64,000 bases of DNA, taken from assembly GCF_000972845.2 (NCBI RefSeq), contig NC_040032.1:14454002-14518001 (forward strand), given 5' to 3'. The translations under genes were made by a program, and so were the position numbers. Each line of letters begins with the position of its first letter. Position 1 is the stretch's first letter. The notes beneath the pieces are model-generated. The model did no database searches. It was not told the DNA's origin and was given only the letters and a program-made list of their open reading frames with translations. Source of the stretch: Larimichthys crocea. Taxonomy: Eukaryota > Chordata > Actinopteri > Sciaenidae. Positions 9,716 to 23,100 of the stretch are shown one piece after another.

Positions 9716-11086
9716 TGAAAAATGTGTACATCATTAATAGGTGTGCTCTGATTTCTTTCCTTGTAGACTGTGTCCTGGTTATAATCGTCTTTTTACTGAG
9801 GTGTACCATTAATTGAGTAATTGCAGACATACTAAATGATTATCAACTTAAAATATTAAATGATAAAACAATCTGAGGTGAATTAGGAAACTCCTACAAG
9901 CTCAGTGTGCCTGGTTCGGGATCCAGATGGGGACCTTCGGCAACACCTTCTTTGTGGATTCATTTCCGCTATTTTATGGTTGGTTGGTGTGCAGAAAAGA
10001 GAAAGAAGTCACTGAAATTACAGCATCGTTTTTATTTTTGACATGAATTCAGGAATTTCTACCTAAAATGTGATGGACATCCCATTCGTCAATGATTCTC
10101 AGTCTTCAACTGAATGTGAGCAATCAAGTTGCCATGAAACAGAAAATCTTACAGAATAATATATAAACATGTAATCACATTGCAGCTCCTGTGGTGTAAT
10201 TTCTGTCAGGTAAACTTTTAAAGTTATACATTTAAACATGAGCCAAGTTGATGGAGATTATTTTAATAACTCATTCTGTTTGTAATCGGTTAGAGTTTAT
10301 TCAGCATGTGATCCTTTGTAGCAGTCATCAGTCTGAGACAGCTAATGCACAGCAAGGAACTTTTTTTACTTTTTTTCATAGCAGAAATCTGCAGTCAGAA
10401 ACAGATGTGGAAGAAATGACTTTACGTTACATGATGTGACGGTATCAGTACATATTTTAACTTCTCACAGCAGTAAAATGTGTTACTTATTACATAAAGT
10501 GAGGCTCTGTTCCAGTCAAATATCAGTTACCCAGCAGGAAATGTTACATTTTAGTGGACTGGAGCAATTTTAAGGTTTTAATTACACCTGTGATTTGGTG
10601 CTGCTATGGCACAAAATGTCACAAAAGAGCCTGTTGTGAAGTTTTTTGTTACAATGCCCCTCATGCATTCAAGCAATTAATCTAAGCCAATTGTGTCAGT
10701 GCTTTTATTTATTTATTTCAAACTTTATTAAAAGAACAAACAAACAAATAAAGAATTTAGTCATACTAGTTCACATTGCACAATAGTAACATAGCACCAG
10801 CATAGTTACATGATAGTATAATAAGGATCAAAAGCATGAAAACAGAAAAACTTAGATGTGACAGACTTGTAATCTTACATATACATAAAGTTTTAGTTAT
10901 AACTGTTGTGACAGGTTATTGGTTAAAAATATCTGCACGAATATTCATTATAGACAGACATTTCTTATTAGTAATTAACTTAAGAGACTTAAAATAATCA
11001 ACTTCAATAAAAAAAAAAACAGCTTAAATGATGGCGATGAATCGGTGCTTTTATTTTGAAGGGCGCCGTTAAAGCCGGTAGTCGTA
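9716..11086. other. Intergenic region between ncor1 and zswim7
   Basis: About 1.4 kb of AT-rich DNA without recognisable genes. The last 80 bp become richer in CpG (GGGCGCCG, GCCGGTAG), consistent with the zswim7 promoter and 5' UTR. There is no trace of TTC19, which lies between ZSWIM7 and NCOR1 in human. Confidence 0.7.
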
Positions 11087-11101
11087 ATGTTTTGGTCGGT
11101 G

Positions 11102-11195
11102 ATGGCGCTCGGAGAAACGCGGGGATCGTTTCTACCTGAAGTAGCTGAACAACTTTTCAGAGATATTAAAAAATCACACGAGGAAACGTCTCAAA
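11102..11195 (+). CDS. zswim7: zswim7 exon 1 (start codon exon)
   Basis: Starts MALGETRGSFLPEVAEQLF and ends in phase 1 before a GTAAG donor at 11196. It aligns with the human N-terminus around LPAVVEELL. An alternative in-frame start at 11087 would add MFWSV. Confidence 0.85.
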
Positions 11196-14100
11196 GTAAG
11201 AAAGCAGCGTTAAAGGACGATAAAGTGACAGTTTGAAGGTTTACACGTGTAAACACGGAGCTTTAGTTTAACCGTTGGCTGTAACGGAAAGCGACTTAAC
11301 GGCAATTTATTTTATTTAAAGAGCGAATATTTAGCATACTTTACTCCACAGTAACGTAACGTGTTTGGTAACGTTTGCAGTATTTATTACAGTTTGTTTT
11401 GTTGGTCGTTGCAGCGTTTTACAGTGGTGTAGTTTTAATGTTTGGCCTGTAGGTGGCGCTGCTGCTGCACAATTCACCCTGCAGACCAACAGACTGATGT
11501 TACTGTGTGTTTACAGTGATGTGGACAGGTTACACATGTGCTAAAGAGAGTGTATACAAGGAGTAAAAAGGTGTAAACATAAAAAATCCAAAAACAAAAT
11601 TAATATTCAACCCTAGAACACCAACGTTAAAATGAGTAACACCATCACTAACGCCTGGTTTATTCTACCCGATATAATATCCCGGATAAAATACCGTTTT
11701 CATCAATTTATGTAAAAGTACAACACTGTATGCCAAACTGTAGTACTCTTCTTTAATTTCCCAATATACAATATCACATAAAATAAAATAAAAAGATACC
11801 ATGGCTGCAAAAAGGCAGCAACATTTTTGAAAAATCAGGTAATCCTTAACGAGAAATGTCCCTAACAAAAAAAATAATGGAGCTGGGAACTTGTTCTTTG
11901 GTCCACCCATTCCTGGGACATGTGAGCCATGTCTGGTGAAGGCACAAACCTTCTGTATCACTGACAGATGGCACTCTCTATCACTAATGTCGGGTAAAAA
12001 TCAGTCGAACGCATGCCTCTTGCAAAAACCATAGATGGGGAGGAGGGAAACAAACATACCATTAATGACATCAGGGAGCAGCCTGAAGCTACCCAAGGAC
12101 CCATGCAACTCAGACAGCAGCAGCACAATGAAAATCACATGACAAGAACTGTGTGGGTGAAAAAATCACCCGACGTTAGTGTTCTAGGGTTAATGAGGTT
12201 AAAAAAAGAAAATCAAACCCAACTCAATCAAACCTCTAACTCCATATTTCAGTAATTGATCATCCAACATGCCTTTACACTGACTTTAAACACGAGCCTC
12301 ATTTAAATGTGAGATATCTTCGATATCTTAGATATCGCAAATTTTGGCCACTATAATAATAATAATCAGATTATCATGTGCAAACAGGGGGTCCTTCTTT
12401 CCAAGAAACCAAGTGATAAACTCTTCCTAAAACAAAACAAAACCTTCATCAATAAAAACACACTAAAAATAAATGTTTAACAAGTTACTAGACATCCATG
12501 AGAGAAAATACAATGCATACAGTGTCCCTCTTGAATTTTCTTTTGACATCTTTAGCTGGATGAGTTTAAAAGAAATTCAACGACACCCGTACGCTCAGGT
12601 GGAGCGTCCTGGTCCCTCTCTACCTTCAAAAACCTTCTGAAGCCCTTGAGCTCTTCACAGAGGATCTCCTCTCCAACACTACCAACAACTGGACATGTAA
12701 AATCTGTCCTCCTCTTGGATAGGGGTACTAATTGCTGCACTAATATATCCTTGTTGCACTGTACCTTGATTGTTTGTACCTTTTTTGTAAGTCTCTTTGC
12801 ATGAAAGAGTCAATTAAATAACTAAATGTAATATATCATCCACAAACTGATTCCAGCTCTTATACACTTATGCTCCTAAAGACCTAATAGTTTAAGCTTG
12901 AAAATATTGACCGGTGTCACTAATAACACCAATAACGGCACCTTTAGATATTAATCTCCAGACATTTTGCCCCATCATAGCTGAAAGAAAAACTCAGGTA
13001 ATAACATCAACAATGTTCTGTTCACGTGTCCTAGTGACCCTGAAACAGAAGCAGCTAAATGCATCTCAGCCGTCATATATTATATTAACACCTGTGCTGT
13101 GAAAAAAGGCTGCTGGTTTTTACTGGAACGGCTTACTGGGGCACTCGGATGCAGCTGAGCAATCTTTTATGTTATTAGACACTGTGACACATCGGGTTGT
13201 ACAACACGAGAAGGTATAAATCACCAGATAACATTACAGATATTGAACATTAGTCACATATAACACAGTTGTTCCTGATCGTTTTTCGCCAGACAGACAT
13301 AAAATACGGGAATGTTATGACACAAAATACCTGCGACAAAGTCTTGTGTGTATTGTCCACAAAGGATTACCTCCTACCAGGCCCTAAATCCCAATTCAGC
13401 TCTGTATGCCGCGCTGGAGTTTCATTACCATTCGTCAATGATTGTGGTTTATCTGTGCTACCAAACTGAAGCACACCCGTCTATGTTTAGGCTCCAGGAA
13501 GAGCTGCTTTTAAATAGTTTGCCTCATTTAGTGGCTAAACAATACTGTGGGTTTGAATCGTTGGCACAGAGCCACTCCAAGGCCATCTCAGAAGGTGTCC
13601 TTTTTTTCGCCTGTATTATATATAAACCAGACATTAGACCTTTAAGTCACAGCTGTTTGGCCATCAGCTCCCCTCTTTACCCTGCAGAGTGTTATCTCAA
13701 GCATGGGATAGAAAAGTAGAATATGTGATTTAAAACCAAGAGTCCAGGTTGTTTTTACTGTGTCAAACTAATAGAATACGTCAGACTGGACTTTTTATGT
13801 GTGTATAATAGTACCTGGAAAACAGTTACTCATCTCAGATAAATGTGTTTTCTATTTAAAATGCTGTGTAATGCGTCACAAAATGAAAACCACAGACTCA
13901 TGTCTGGGGATGGTTCTCTAGTGAGGCTCATAAACATTTTTTTTAAGTAGCAAAGTCAAACCAGACTAGTAAACTAGAAGTGAAAGTTGTGCTTTGTGTA
14001 TCTATATATAGTATCTTTACAAAGTTTACATTAAAGTTGAGTGGCTGCTGCTCTGCAGGGCGTCACAGGTTGTCTGAGGACACTCGGGTTAATGATAGAA

Positions 14101-17100
14101 ACTTAATCTGTGGAACACATTGTGACTTGATTTTTCTCTTTTTTGCAGTTCCTGATGATCTGCTTATTGCGTAAGTATCAATCGTCTTATTCCCACAGAA
14201 GTACTTCTTATGATCTAAGTAAAAAGGCTCGCACACACGTGTGTGTGTGAATCTGAGTGGGCGTGAAGTGCAGAAACCTTTCCGTGTAAGAAGTTGGGAG
14301 CCGTTTCTGGATTCAGCAAACTGACGTAGCGCAGAGACACGGTGTCATGATGCTTTGTCTTCACTGAGACATTTCCTGGCATAGTGGTTTACTGAGAGTG
14401 GAGGGTTTGCTTACTGTCTGGGTCAGCACGGCCACATCCTGTCTGTTTGTCCTCAGGACTCTGGAGTAGAAACTCTTCATCACCCTATGTGGTCATTCAC
14501 AAGCAGACATCATTTCCATTCTCCATCAGTGCGGGCCAGGGGTCAAGTACAGACAGCTTATGCAGGAAAGGAGGTTTTACTTTTATTTAAGAAGATTAAT
14601 TACTGTTGTTGAACAGAACCAGAGCTAATTTCATAGAAAAGTGGTATTCCTGATCCACATTTCACCTCCTAATATTTCCTGTTTGGAGCCATGATTGAAG
14701 TTGTTTTTGCAATGTTTATTTTTACCCATCCACTTACCATCTCACATCACATTTTAGTTCATAAAATCATGGACGTGCATGAAGGTGGCGGTGTGTCAGG
14801 CTGATAGTGACACAAAAATATTTCAGGAAATGCTAAATTAATTGTAATTAGTTTAATTTCATTCAAACTGAAATTGATTATTTGATGTTTTTAAATAATT
14901 TCATTTAAAATATATCTTACACTGCTGGTACGTGACCTCCCTGTAGTGGCACCTGGAGAAATACTACAACATTTTTAATGAGAATAAACTGAAATGTAAT
15001 TGAAACTAAGTTTAGCACTTCCTGAGCTATTTGTTTTCCTGCTAGGTCGTCACATTCTTGTCTGTAGCACGCGTACCTGGTAATCTATCGTGGCTCCAAA
15101 GGGGAAATATCAGGAAGAAGCAGTGTGGACAAATAAGTTCTTGAGCTGGGTTCATTAAGTTCATCAACAGTCAACAATAAATATTATTCCTATTAGTAAT
15201 AAACCTGAATAGGGTCGGCCTACACTGCTCCATTTTACCATTAAAGCCTTAATATTTTCAGGAGGTGGTGTGCAGCGTAAAAGTTTGAGAACCGCTGATC
15301 TTGATTCAAGATTGTGTGAGAGTTCAGCAGTCACGAAGGAAGAAGGAGAGGAAGTGACTGTGACCAACAGTAGACCCAAAGTCAGCTCCACAGGGGGCTG
15401 AGAAAACATGCCTTTTTAATGAGCAACTCCGTCACACTCTCTCTCTTCTCTCTTTCACACACGCACACACACACACACACACACACGGCTGTTCATAAAT
15501 AAATTAGTCTAATTAGATCTTTTCTTCAAACTTCGACTCAGCCATTTTTTATGTATAACGTCTTTTATTTGCAGAACTTTTCACAGTTTCACACACATTT
15601 AAACTAAACAACATGTTGTGTGTTTGTTCATGTGTTTCACTCACATCTTACATGTTCGTCCTCATCGTGTCTTCCAGGTTGAAGTTTGTCTTCGGGCCTT
15701 GTGCGCTGCAGGCTTTGGACCTGGTCGACCAGCGTTCAGTCACCTGTCTGTCGTCTCCCAGTGGACGCAAAGCATTCCAGGTGTGTAACGGTTCTGTCAG
15801 CTTTGTACCTTAACAAACACAGTTTACTCTGACATCATTACCACAGTGTCTACATTCTTCTACAATAGTTTGTAGGAACTGCATTGAGTTCAATGTGGAA
15901 ATCGTGACGTGGCTTGTCGGTGGAGCTGAGTGAGGCGAATGACGCCTGGGTGCTCAAACAAGCCACCTGTAGTGGCACCTACCTGTCGGTCAAAGGGGCA
16001 ACACTCTTAATTATGCATAACTTTAAGCCTTAATATAATTTGAACATGTGAGTTCAGTGCAGTTGTCATGAACGGGGAAGTTATCTATAGAGACCAGAAC
16101 TGTTATTTCTGCTGTGAAGAACATTTTAACATGGGGACTTACGGAGACTTGTTTTGCAGCCAGCGTTGGCTTCACTTCACAGTCATGCTCTTAAATTATG
16201 ATCACATCCTGAGAAACCTGAAATATGTATTGTTGGCAGGCCTGATCAAAGCTAAAGAGACGCTGGCTCTCCAGTGCCAGCATCCTCACACATGTACACG
16301 TACACAATGGCTGAACACCTTTCATGGTGCGATCGCTACAGAGCGCTGGGTGCAAATGAGCGAACTGTCACACAATGGGCTGGTGTGCGTGATAAAGATA
16401 AAGGAGCTACTGAATTAAGGATGTGATCTCCTCCATTTGATCACAAAAACATCTATGAGAGTCTTTAAATCCACATATTTTCAAAAGCACCTAACACTAA
16501 CACACATCCTCCTAAAAACTGACCCGAGTCATCCTGTCTTCAAGGTTACCAGTTAATTTAAATAGGACATAAAGCGACTTGTGGGGAGGGGAGTCAGTCG
16601 GCTGAGGTTGGGGTCATTGTGACCAAAGTTTCCTGTAAACTCCTTTAGTCTCCTGCAAAAACAATGTAAAATACAATGCAGCTAAAAAAAGGGATGTGGA
16701 TTCAGCTCAGCTGAGACACTTTCAACTCAATTGTAGGTGTGTTTCACTTCGTTCCCCTTGAGGCTGCACTGACATTTGTGGTCCAGCAGCATGTATTTAA
16801 AATGATTAATGTTTTTTAAATGTATTTATATCTTGATCTTTGGTTGCTTGATTGTGTTCTGCTTTCTGACATCAAATCCGGTACAGAATAAATAAGAAGA
16901 AGGAGAGAAGAAAAGAAACTTTCATAGGAATTATATACATTTAACTTCTATTTGATACATTTTTGTTTTGTTTGCCACATTTTTATATTTAGTTTTTTAA
17001 ATTTTCTGATTTTTAATAGTCTTGTTTGTTCTAACTGAGGTTTCAACATATTATATTCACTCTGTCATCGAGCAGAAACGATTCATTAATTCATAGATTA

Positions 17101-20100
17101 GTTGGTTGAACGAAAAGCGGTTTTCCTTTCGGTTTCCAGCTTCTCACATGGAGAAATAACAAATGAACAAACATCTCGTAGAACACTGTGTTCAGTGGAA
17201 GTGGTGCAAGTCTGTTTGCATATGTCTGAACTTGAGAGAGAGAGAAAGTCACACATTTCTCAGATTTCTTGCATCACTGTTTTCCCCGCTGCTTCTCTGT
17301 AACACTTCAGTTTCGACCTTACTCACACTTAGCTTCAGGTGGATGGTGACTCAGAAAAAATAAACATTTAAAGGTTTAAAAAAATAAATCCTCTGAAGCT
17401 CAATGATTAAAACATTTTGTTTGTTTGTTTAAGTCATGTAAAAACATTTTTTGTGGTTGTGGGTTGAGCTATTTATACAGCCGGGTGCAGTTACTTTTAA
17501 ACCCTGCAGCAGATCCCGGTTCATCCAGTAATAAACGTGTGAAAGCATGTAGCATTTCTTTTAAGACACCGGTGTGTAGGATTCAGTGGTGTCTAGCTGT
17601 GAGTGCAGTCCCCTCCTATGGGCCACAACTTTTACTTCTTAGCATGAAAGAAGAACTCTGGTGGCTACAAAAAACATTAAAGGCCCGATCTAGAGGAAGT
17701 GTTTAGTTTGTCTGTTCTGGGCTACTGTAGAAACATTCGACATGGTGGACCCCTTGGAAGAGGACGTGCAGCATCTGTGATATAAAAAGCTTATTTTGAT
17801 GGATACAGAGTTGTCCTTTCAAGGACATTTGTCGCCACAGTCGGTAGGTCAACCACAAAAACTGACATCCAATACAGCACCTACATCCCATACGTATAGC
17901 GCCCACACACAGTCATCAAGGTGTTTTGTTGTTAAGTAATGCTGTGGCAGATAAAACTCCCGTCATAACATGCCCGTGTCCAGACCAGGAATCTGTTTCT
18001 GTGACCGGGAGCAGCGTGAAGGGTGAGGGGCGGTCATTGAGGTCATGTGTGTTCTGCGTGTGACGGCTTCGCTGTTGAGGTCTGAGAGGAAACAGGTAAA
18101 AAAACAAAAACATTTAAAAAAAATCAATTTTCAGGAGATGTTACACTAATGAACACATAGATATGAATGTTATATCTCATTTCTTCCATATTATGTAAAC
18201 AGAGCTTGCTAAATCAGACACACTGGACCTTTTTAAATAATCCAGAATATTTCAGTAATCTGTTGCTTTCGAGGGCAAACGTTCAATGTTTTAGACTAAC
18301 ACAACCAAGCAGTGTCAGGGAAAATCGTCAGTTTGTACCGGTTGCTCAGATTCGTCGAAATTAAAGATGATCGTCCCACGTACAGGCTTCATTTTGGGGA
18401 ATAGTAGCGTTGCATCGAGTTGGAATCCACATGACATCGCTGGGAAGTTTCATAACATAAACAGCGTATTCATACGTTCTTTGTCTTTTTGTCATAATTC
18501 TTGGAAGCTCTCGGCAGGTCTGTTTTATGTTTTAGCGGTTGGTGATACATTAAGCGAGAACTTGCGTGTACACTCGGCGTCCATGTTAAAGGCATGTCAC
18601 AAATATTTAGCTTTTCTTTGCTCTCCGACTGTCAAATTTTGAAGTTGACAGCGAACATTGCTGGCTTTAAGATATGTTTTAGATTCTGGATAAATGTACT
18701 CTCAGCAGGTCATCAGTGAAAGTCGAAGAAGACGTTCATGTCACTCTTTAAAGAAAGTGATGCCAACGGTTGAGTAACAGCATTTCCTCTCAAGTTGGTC
18801 AACATGCGACAGCAGTGTGAGATAATAATCGTTAAACATCTGTGAGAGACTGACGACATTGACTAAACCCTGAGAAACGGTGGCTCATAAAAAAATAAAG
18901 ACCCACAACAATTACTCATCCACTTGAGTCTTTACAAATTTCCTGTGAGATAAAAAGAGGATGCCAGTACAGCTTCCTCTCATCATATCAAATATTTTTG
19001 AGTTTCACACAAGTACAGATACTGAGATGTTTGGTTGTCATTTCCCGTCAATACACTGTTTCCGTGGGACACAATTGAGTTCCTCATGTTTTTGTGGTTA
19101 TTGGTCTCCTCGCGACTCAAAAGGAATAAATATCTCATGAGATCGTGACATTTCACTTCTGGGATTTTTCACCTTACCCTGTTACTTATCTCCGGTGACC
19201 TTTTCATTGGCGATGGTTTACCACAATTTGTTGACGTCACTAGTGACTAAGCGGTTCATAAAGGTTCAGTGTGTACAATTTAGCAGCCTCTATTTACAGA
19301 ATATGTTAGTGTATAATTAGTTACATTTTCCGTTCATCCATCAATTTTCTCTTAACTACTCATCCTTATCGGGGTTTCGGGCTGCTGGAGCCAATCCCAT
19401 CTGACATTTAGTAGAGGCTTGACTAGTCGCCAGTTCATCACAGACCTCACACAGAAATGCCTCAACTGGCTGGGGAGGGATTCAAACCAGGAACCTCCAA
19501 TCTATCTACAGATGCTGTGGGTCCACAACAGACAGACATTGACTACACTGGCTCTACTGTCGATCACTGACAGTATAAAGAATGGACAGTGCATGTGTGA
19601 CGTCATGTTGGCAGTCGTCTTCTTCTTTTTCTTCCACCTCCCAGCTAATCAAAGAATCAGCAAAGACGTGGACCTGAGGTGGGCACACAGAAAATTCTGC
19701 ATAAGTTTAATCCTTAATATAATTTAACAGGTGAGTTATATAAAAATTCAGCCTCACTTCAGTTGTCATGAACGGGGAAATTATCTATAGCAAACAGAAC
19801 TGTTTGTACCAGGCTGTAAACATGTTTATTTCTGCTGTAAAGTTGGACATGTTAACATGGGGGCTTATGGAGACTGACTCACTTCTGGAGCCAGCTTCAT
19901 GTGGACGTTTGAAACTGCAATTTTTTTTGCACTTCACAGTCGTGTAGGTTGCTGCCTGCTCTAGATGCGGCCTTGCAGACGTTTTTTTTGCACTACCACC
20001 ATAGTTTTGTCCGTCACACTAGGAAGGAGCTGGTGAAGCAAGGGGGTTGTAATCAGATGACACTAAATCTTACACACTCACATTCAGCTATTTTGATAGT

Positions 20101-23100
20101 TAATCATTTGGATCAGACAGATCTTCAGATTTCAGGTTTCATCAAAAGATTGTTTTGGTTGGTTGAGCAACAATTTGAAGGCTTTTAATTATATTGACTG
20201 GAGTTTGAAGATCTTCACTGGACAAAAGGAAATCAGCTACAAGCATCAGTCCATGTTTGTCCGTGGCCAATGAATGACTTCATAAGGTTCTTCAGGGCAG
20301 CTGTGATGACGTCTCCAGTGAGATTAGTTTGCCAAACCATGCTCCTGCCCTTCCTCTACGTGGAGGAGTGCAGTTCTTGAATCGTTTTGATGCTGCATTA
20401 TCAGTCAAGGATTCACAGGAGTTGACAGTGACATATAGTCTGTTGGAGTACAGATACTGGGGGTTGTGTACTCAATGGCTCCTCTGTGCTTTTTATTTCC
20501 CTTAAGCCTCGTTTGTGGTGTGGGACCAGTGGACAGAAGGCTGTCCAAACTCTTTGGCCCCTCTGGCTCACAATGTTTTCAGAGAAATAACTCCCATGAG
20601 AGCCAGCGTTTCAGAGTCAGAGGTTTTAACTCTCACTTTTCCTTCTGCAGCGACTGAACGAGCAGATCTTGATATATATATCGCGTTGCTCTGAATAAAA
20701 ACCAGGATCCCTGGGCAGCGGACGCCTTCAGTTTGTGGCGTCTCCTGATGATGTTAGCTGCCAGCTTTGCAAAGCGAGCTTCAGCATAACATAATCTATG
20801 ATGACAGCAGACAACAAAAAGGCCCCGAGTGTGAGCTGGGTTTCAATGAACTTGGCTCTTTAGAAGCTGGAGCGGTCCTTGGCTCGGCCTCCACAGTTTC
20901 TTCTTCTTTCTTCCTCTCCTGATCGTGCTGTGCATGGTGCTTTATTCATTTCTACTGAGGTGCCTTAAGTCCATGTAATTGTCTCTTGTGTGCCTTATTT
21001 ATAATGTGGAGGAAAAGGGAGATTTTTACTTTTGTAGGTCACGAGGAAAGGTTATTTATCAAACCCCCGGAGAAAAATGGAGCCTGCTTTGCCATCCCGG
21101 GAGGCATTAGTTATTGTGAAGTGTCAAGCTAATCCACCAACTTAATGTCCTCATGTGTCATGTGCATGAGGACGAGGCTTAAATCACTGTCTGTAGCTGG
21201 GAGTGAGTGTCGGCGTCGTGTGCAGGAGGGCCTGTCAGCCGAGGCCATTAGACACTGTTGTTAAAAAATGCATCTCTTCCAAATAACTAATGTGCAATGA
21301 TGAGGTAGCAACCTCACCTTTAAACCCGACCACCGTTCTGTCACGTCCATGAATCATTTTAAAGGGAGAGTCCACCCCAAAAAAACTGTCTGACACTAGC
21401 TGGTGTGGTGATACTCTGTGAGGCTTTTACAGCTGTGAGATACAAGACATGCTTATATCCCAGTAAAACACCATGACTGCTGTCTTAATGTTTGATTTCA
21501 CACATGAAGCAGCTGCAGGGCTCGTCTCCAGATGACATCATGACTAGATTCGTCTCTCTGCTGTGTAAAACTTTTACAAAAACAGCCTGATTCTCCAATC
21601 TGAGGTTTGATTTCGCCAACACAACAGTCGGTTTTTCAGTTTGTGGTGGACTTACTTGGAAAGATCACTCTTCAAATTCTCAGCGCTCAGTCGGTCATGT
21701 CTGGACTGGTTAAGGAACATTTGGGATGCAGTAAGGAGCTGGTTTTCCTTCATGCCTTTTCCGTCTCCAGCGCCAACACAAACAAGCATCGTGATTACAC
21801 ATCATTGGCATCAACTGCAATAAAACAACTCACACTTGTCTTGTATGATCTTTTTAAATAACGTCCATTCCCACGTTGCCACATATTTAAATATACTTTA
21901 CATAATCTGTTGCAGGTCATGGGAGGATCGGGGCGTTTGTACACCTGCTTTGTTTCCTGTCACTACTGCCCGTGCCCGGCCTTCGCCTACACCGTGCTCC
22001 GCAGGAACGAGGGCCCTCTGGTGAGTCTTAAACAAACTGTTACACACAGTTTTTGCATATTAAAACCCAATGCTTTTTGCTCAGATCTGTACACTTCTGT
22101 CCTACTTTAATCAGTTTCTGCTTTAAATCATCTTGCCATTTTTAGGCTGCAGAGTTTCGTAGCAAAAACATGTTCATCTTCTTCAAAGTAAGATATCACG
22201 ACATGTCTAAACCCATTCCCAGCAGAAAATACAGCCTTACTAGTATTTTTTTGGCAAGAAATGTTAAAAATATCAGAGCCATCATATAAGAAAACAAACA
22301 CACAGTTGCTGGGGTTGTGTATGAGCGCCTATATATGATGACACAGTGTGTATTGTGGCATATTTCTACACAGACGGTTGTGAAAGCTGTTTCACAACAG
22401 TTGGGCATGTAGGAAAAAAAAACTGAGATGAAGCACACACTGAAATGTGCGTAACAGATGTACTGTGGTCAGGTCACGTTTTTGTCTGGTCACCGAGGGG
22501 CGTCTCTGCTCCGACTCAACTCTGTTTTTGGCTCTAAATATTTGCAAGCAAACGCCCTCTGCTCCTGCTCCGACAATCAGGACAACTTGACTCCCAGGAG
22601 GATGCTGCTAAAACCAGTGTGAGAAACAAGAGAGCTGCAACAAACCATGGAGACTCCACCAGTGCATCGGCAACATCATTCCCCATGAAAACACTGATTC
22701 ACCGCTTCGTTAAACTCTCCATAGATAGCTAGATAAAGTTGTTACATACTTTAAGGCACATCTCGAGTCTCAAAGTCAAAACAGTCACAAGACTTTTAAG
22801 TTCGACCATGTAGTCTTCCGTCCTCCCCCACAGGCGCTCTGCAGATTCAGACATGACTGGATAAGGCCGAGCAATGTCCACACTGCCCTGACAAGCAGGT
22901 TGGGCGACAAATAACAAGACAGGAGACAGTGATGTGCCAATAAACAGTCAACAGGAGAAGTCTGTAAACAAACTTCCCTTTTTATTTTGGCTCATTGTTT
23001 ATGTGGAGCACTAATCCACATCTCATTTATAATGCATGGAAAAGGCTGAGGGTGAAAAACATAGTCAATGATTAACGTGTTAATAATGAGAGGAACTTCT

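Larger units (their letters stand above)
15781..21915 (+). other. zswim7 intron 3, repeat-rich
   Basis: A 6.1-kb intron containing two copies of an interspersed repeat (15925-16190 and 19625-19960), a TTAA-flanked element (17561-18236), a loose end of the same family near 19256-19322, and a CGCTTATCC-type repeat (19331-19520). The unique part 20200-21600 contains no recognisable exon. Confidence 0.75.

Noticed and set aside
16068..16418. 116-codon plus-strand frame
   Set aside because: Starts inside an interspersed repeat present at two other places in the window. Not a gene.
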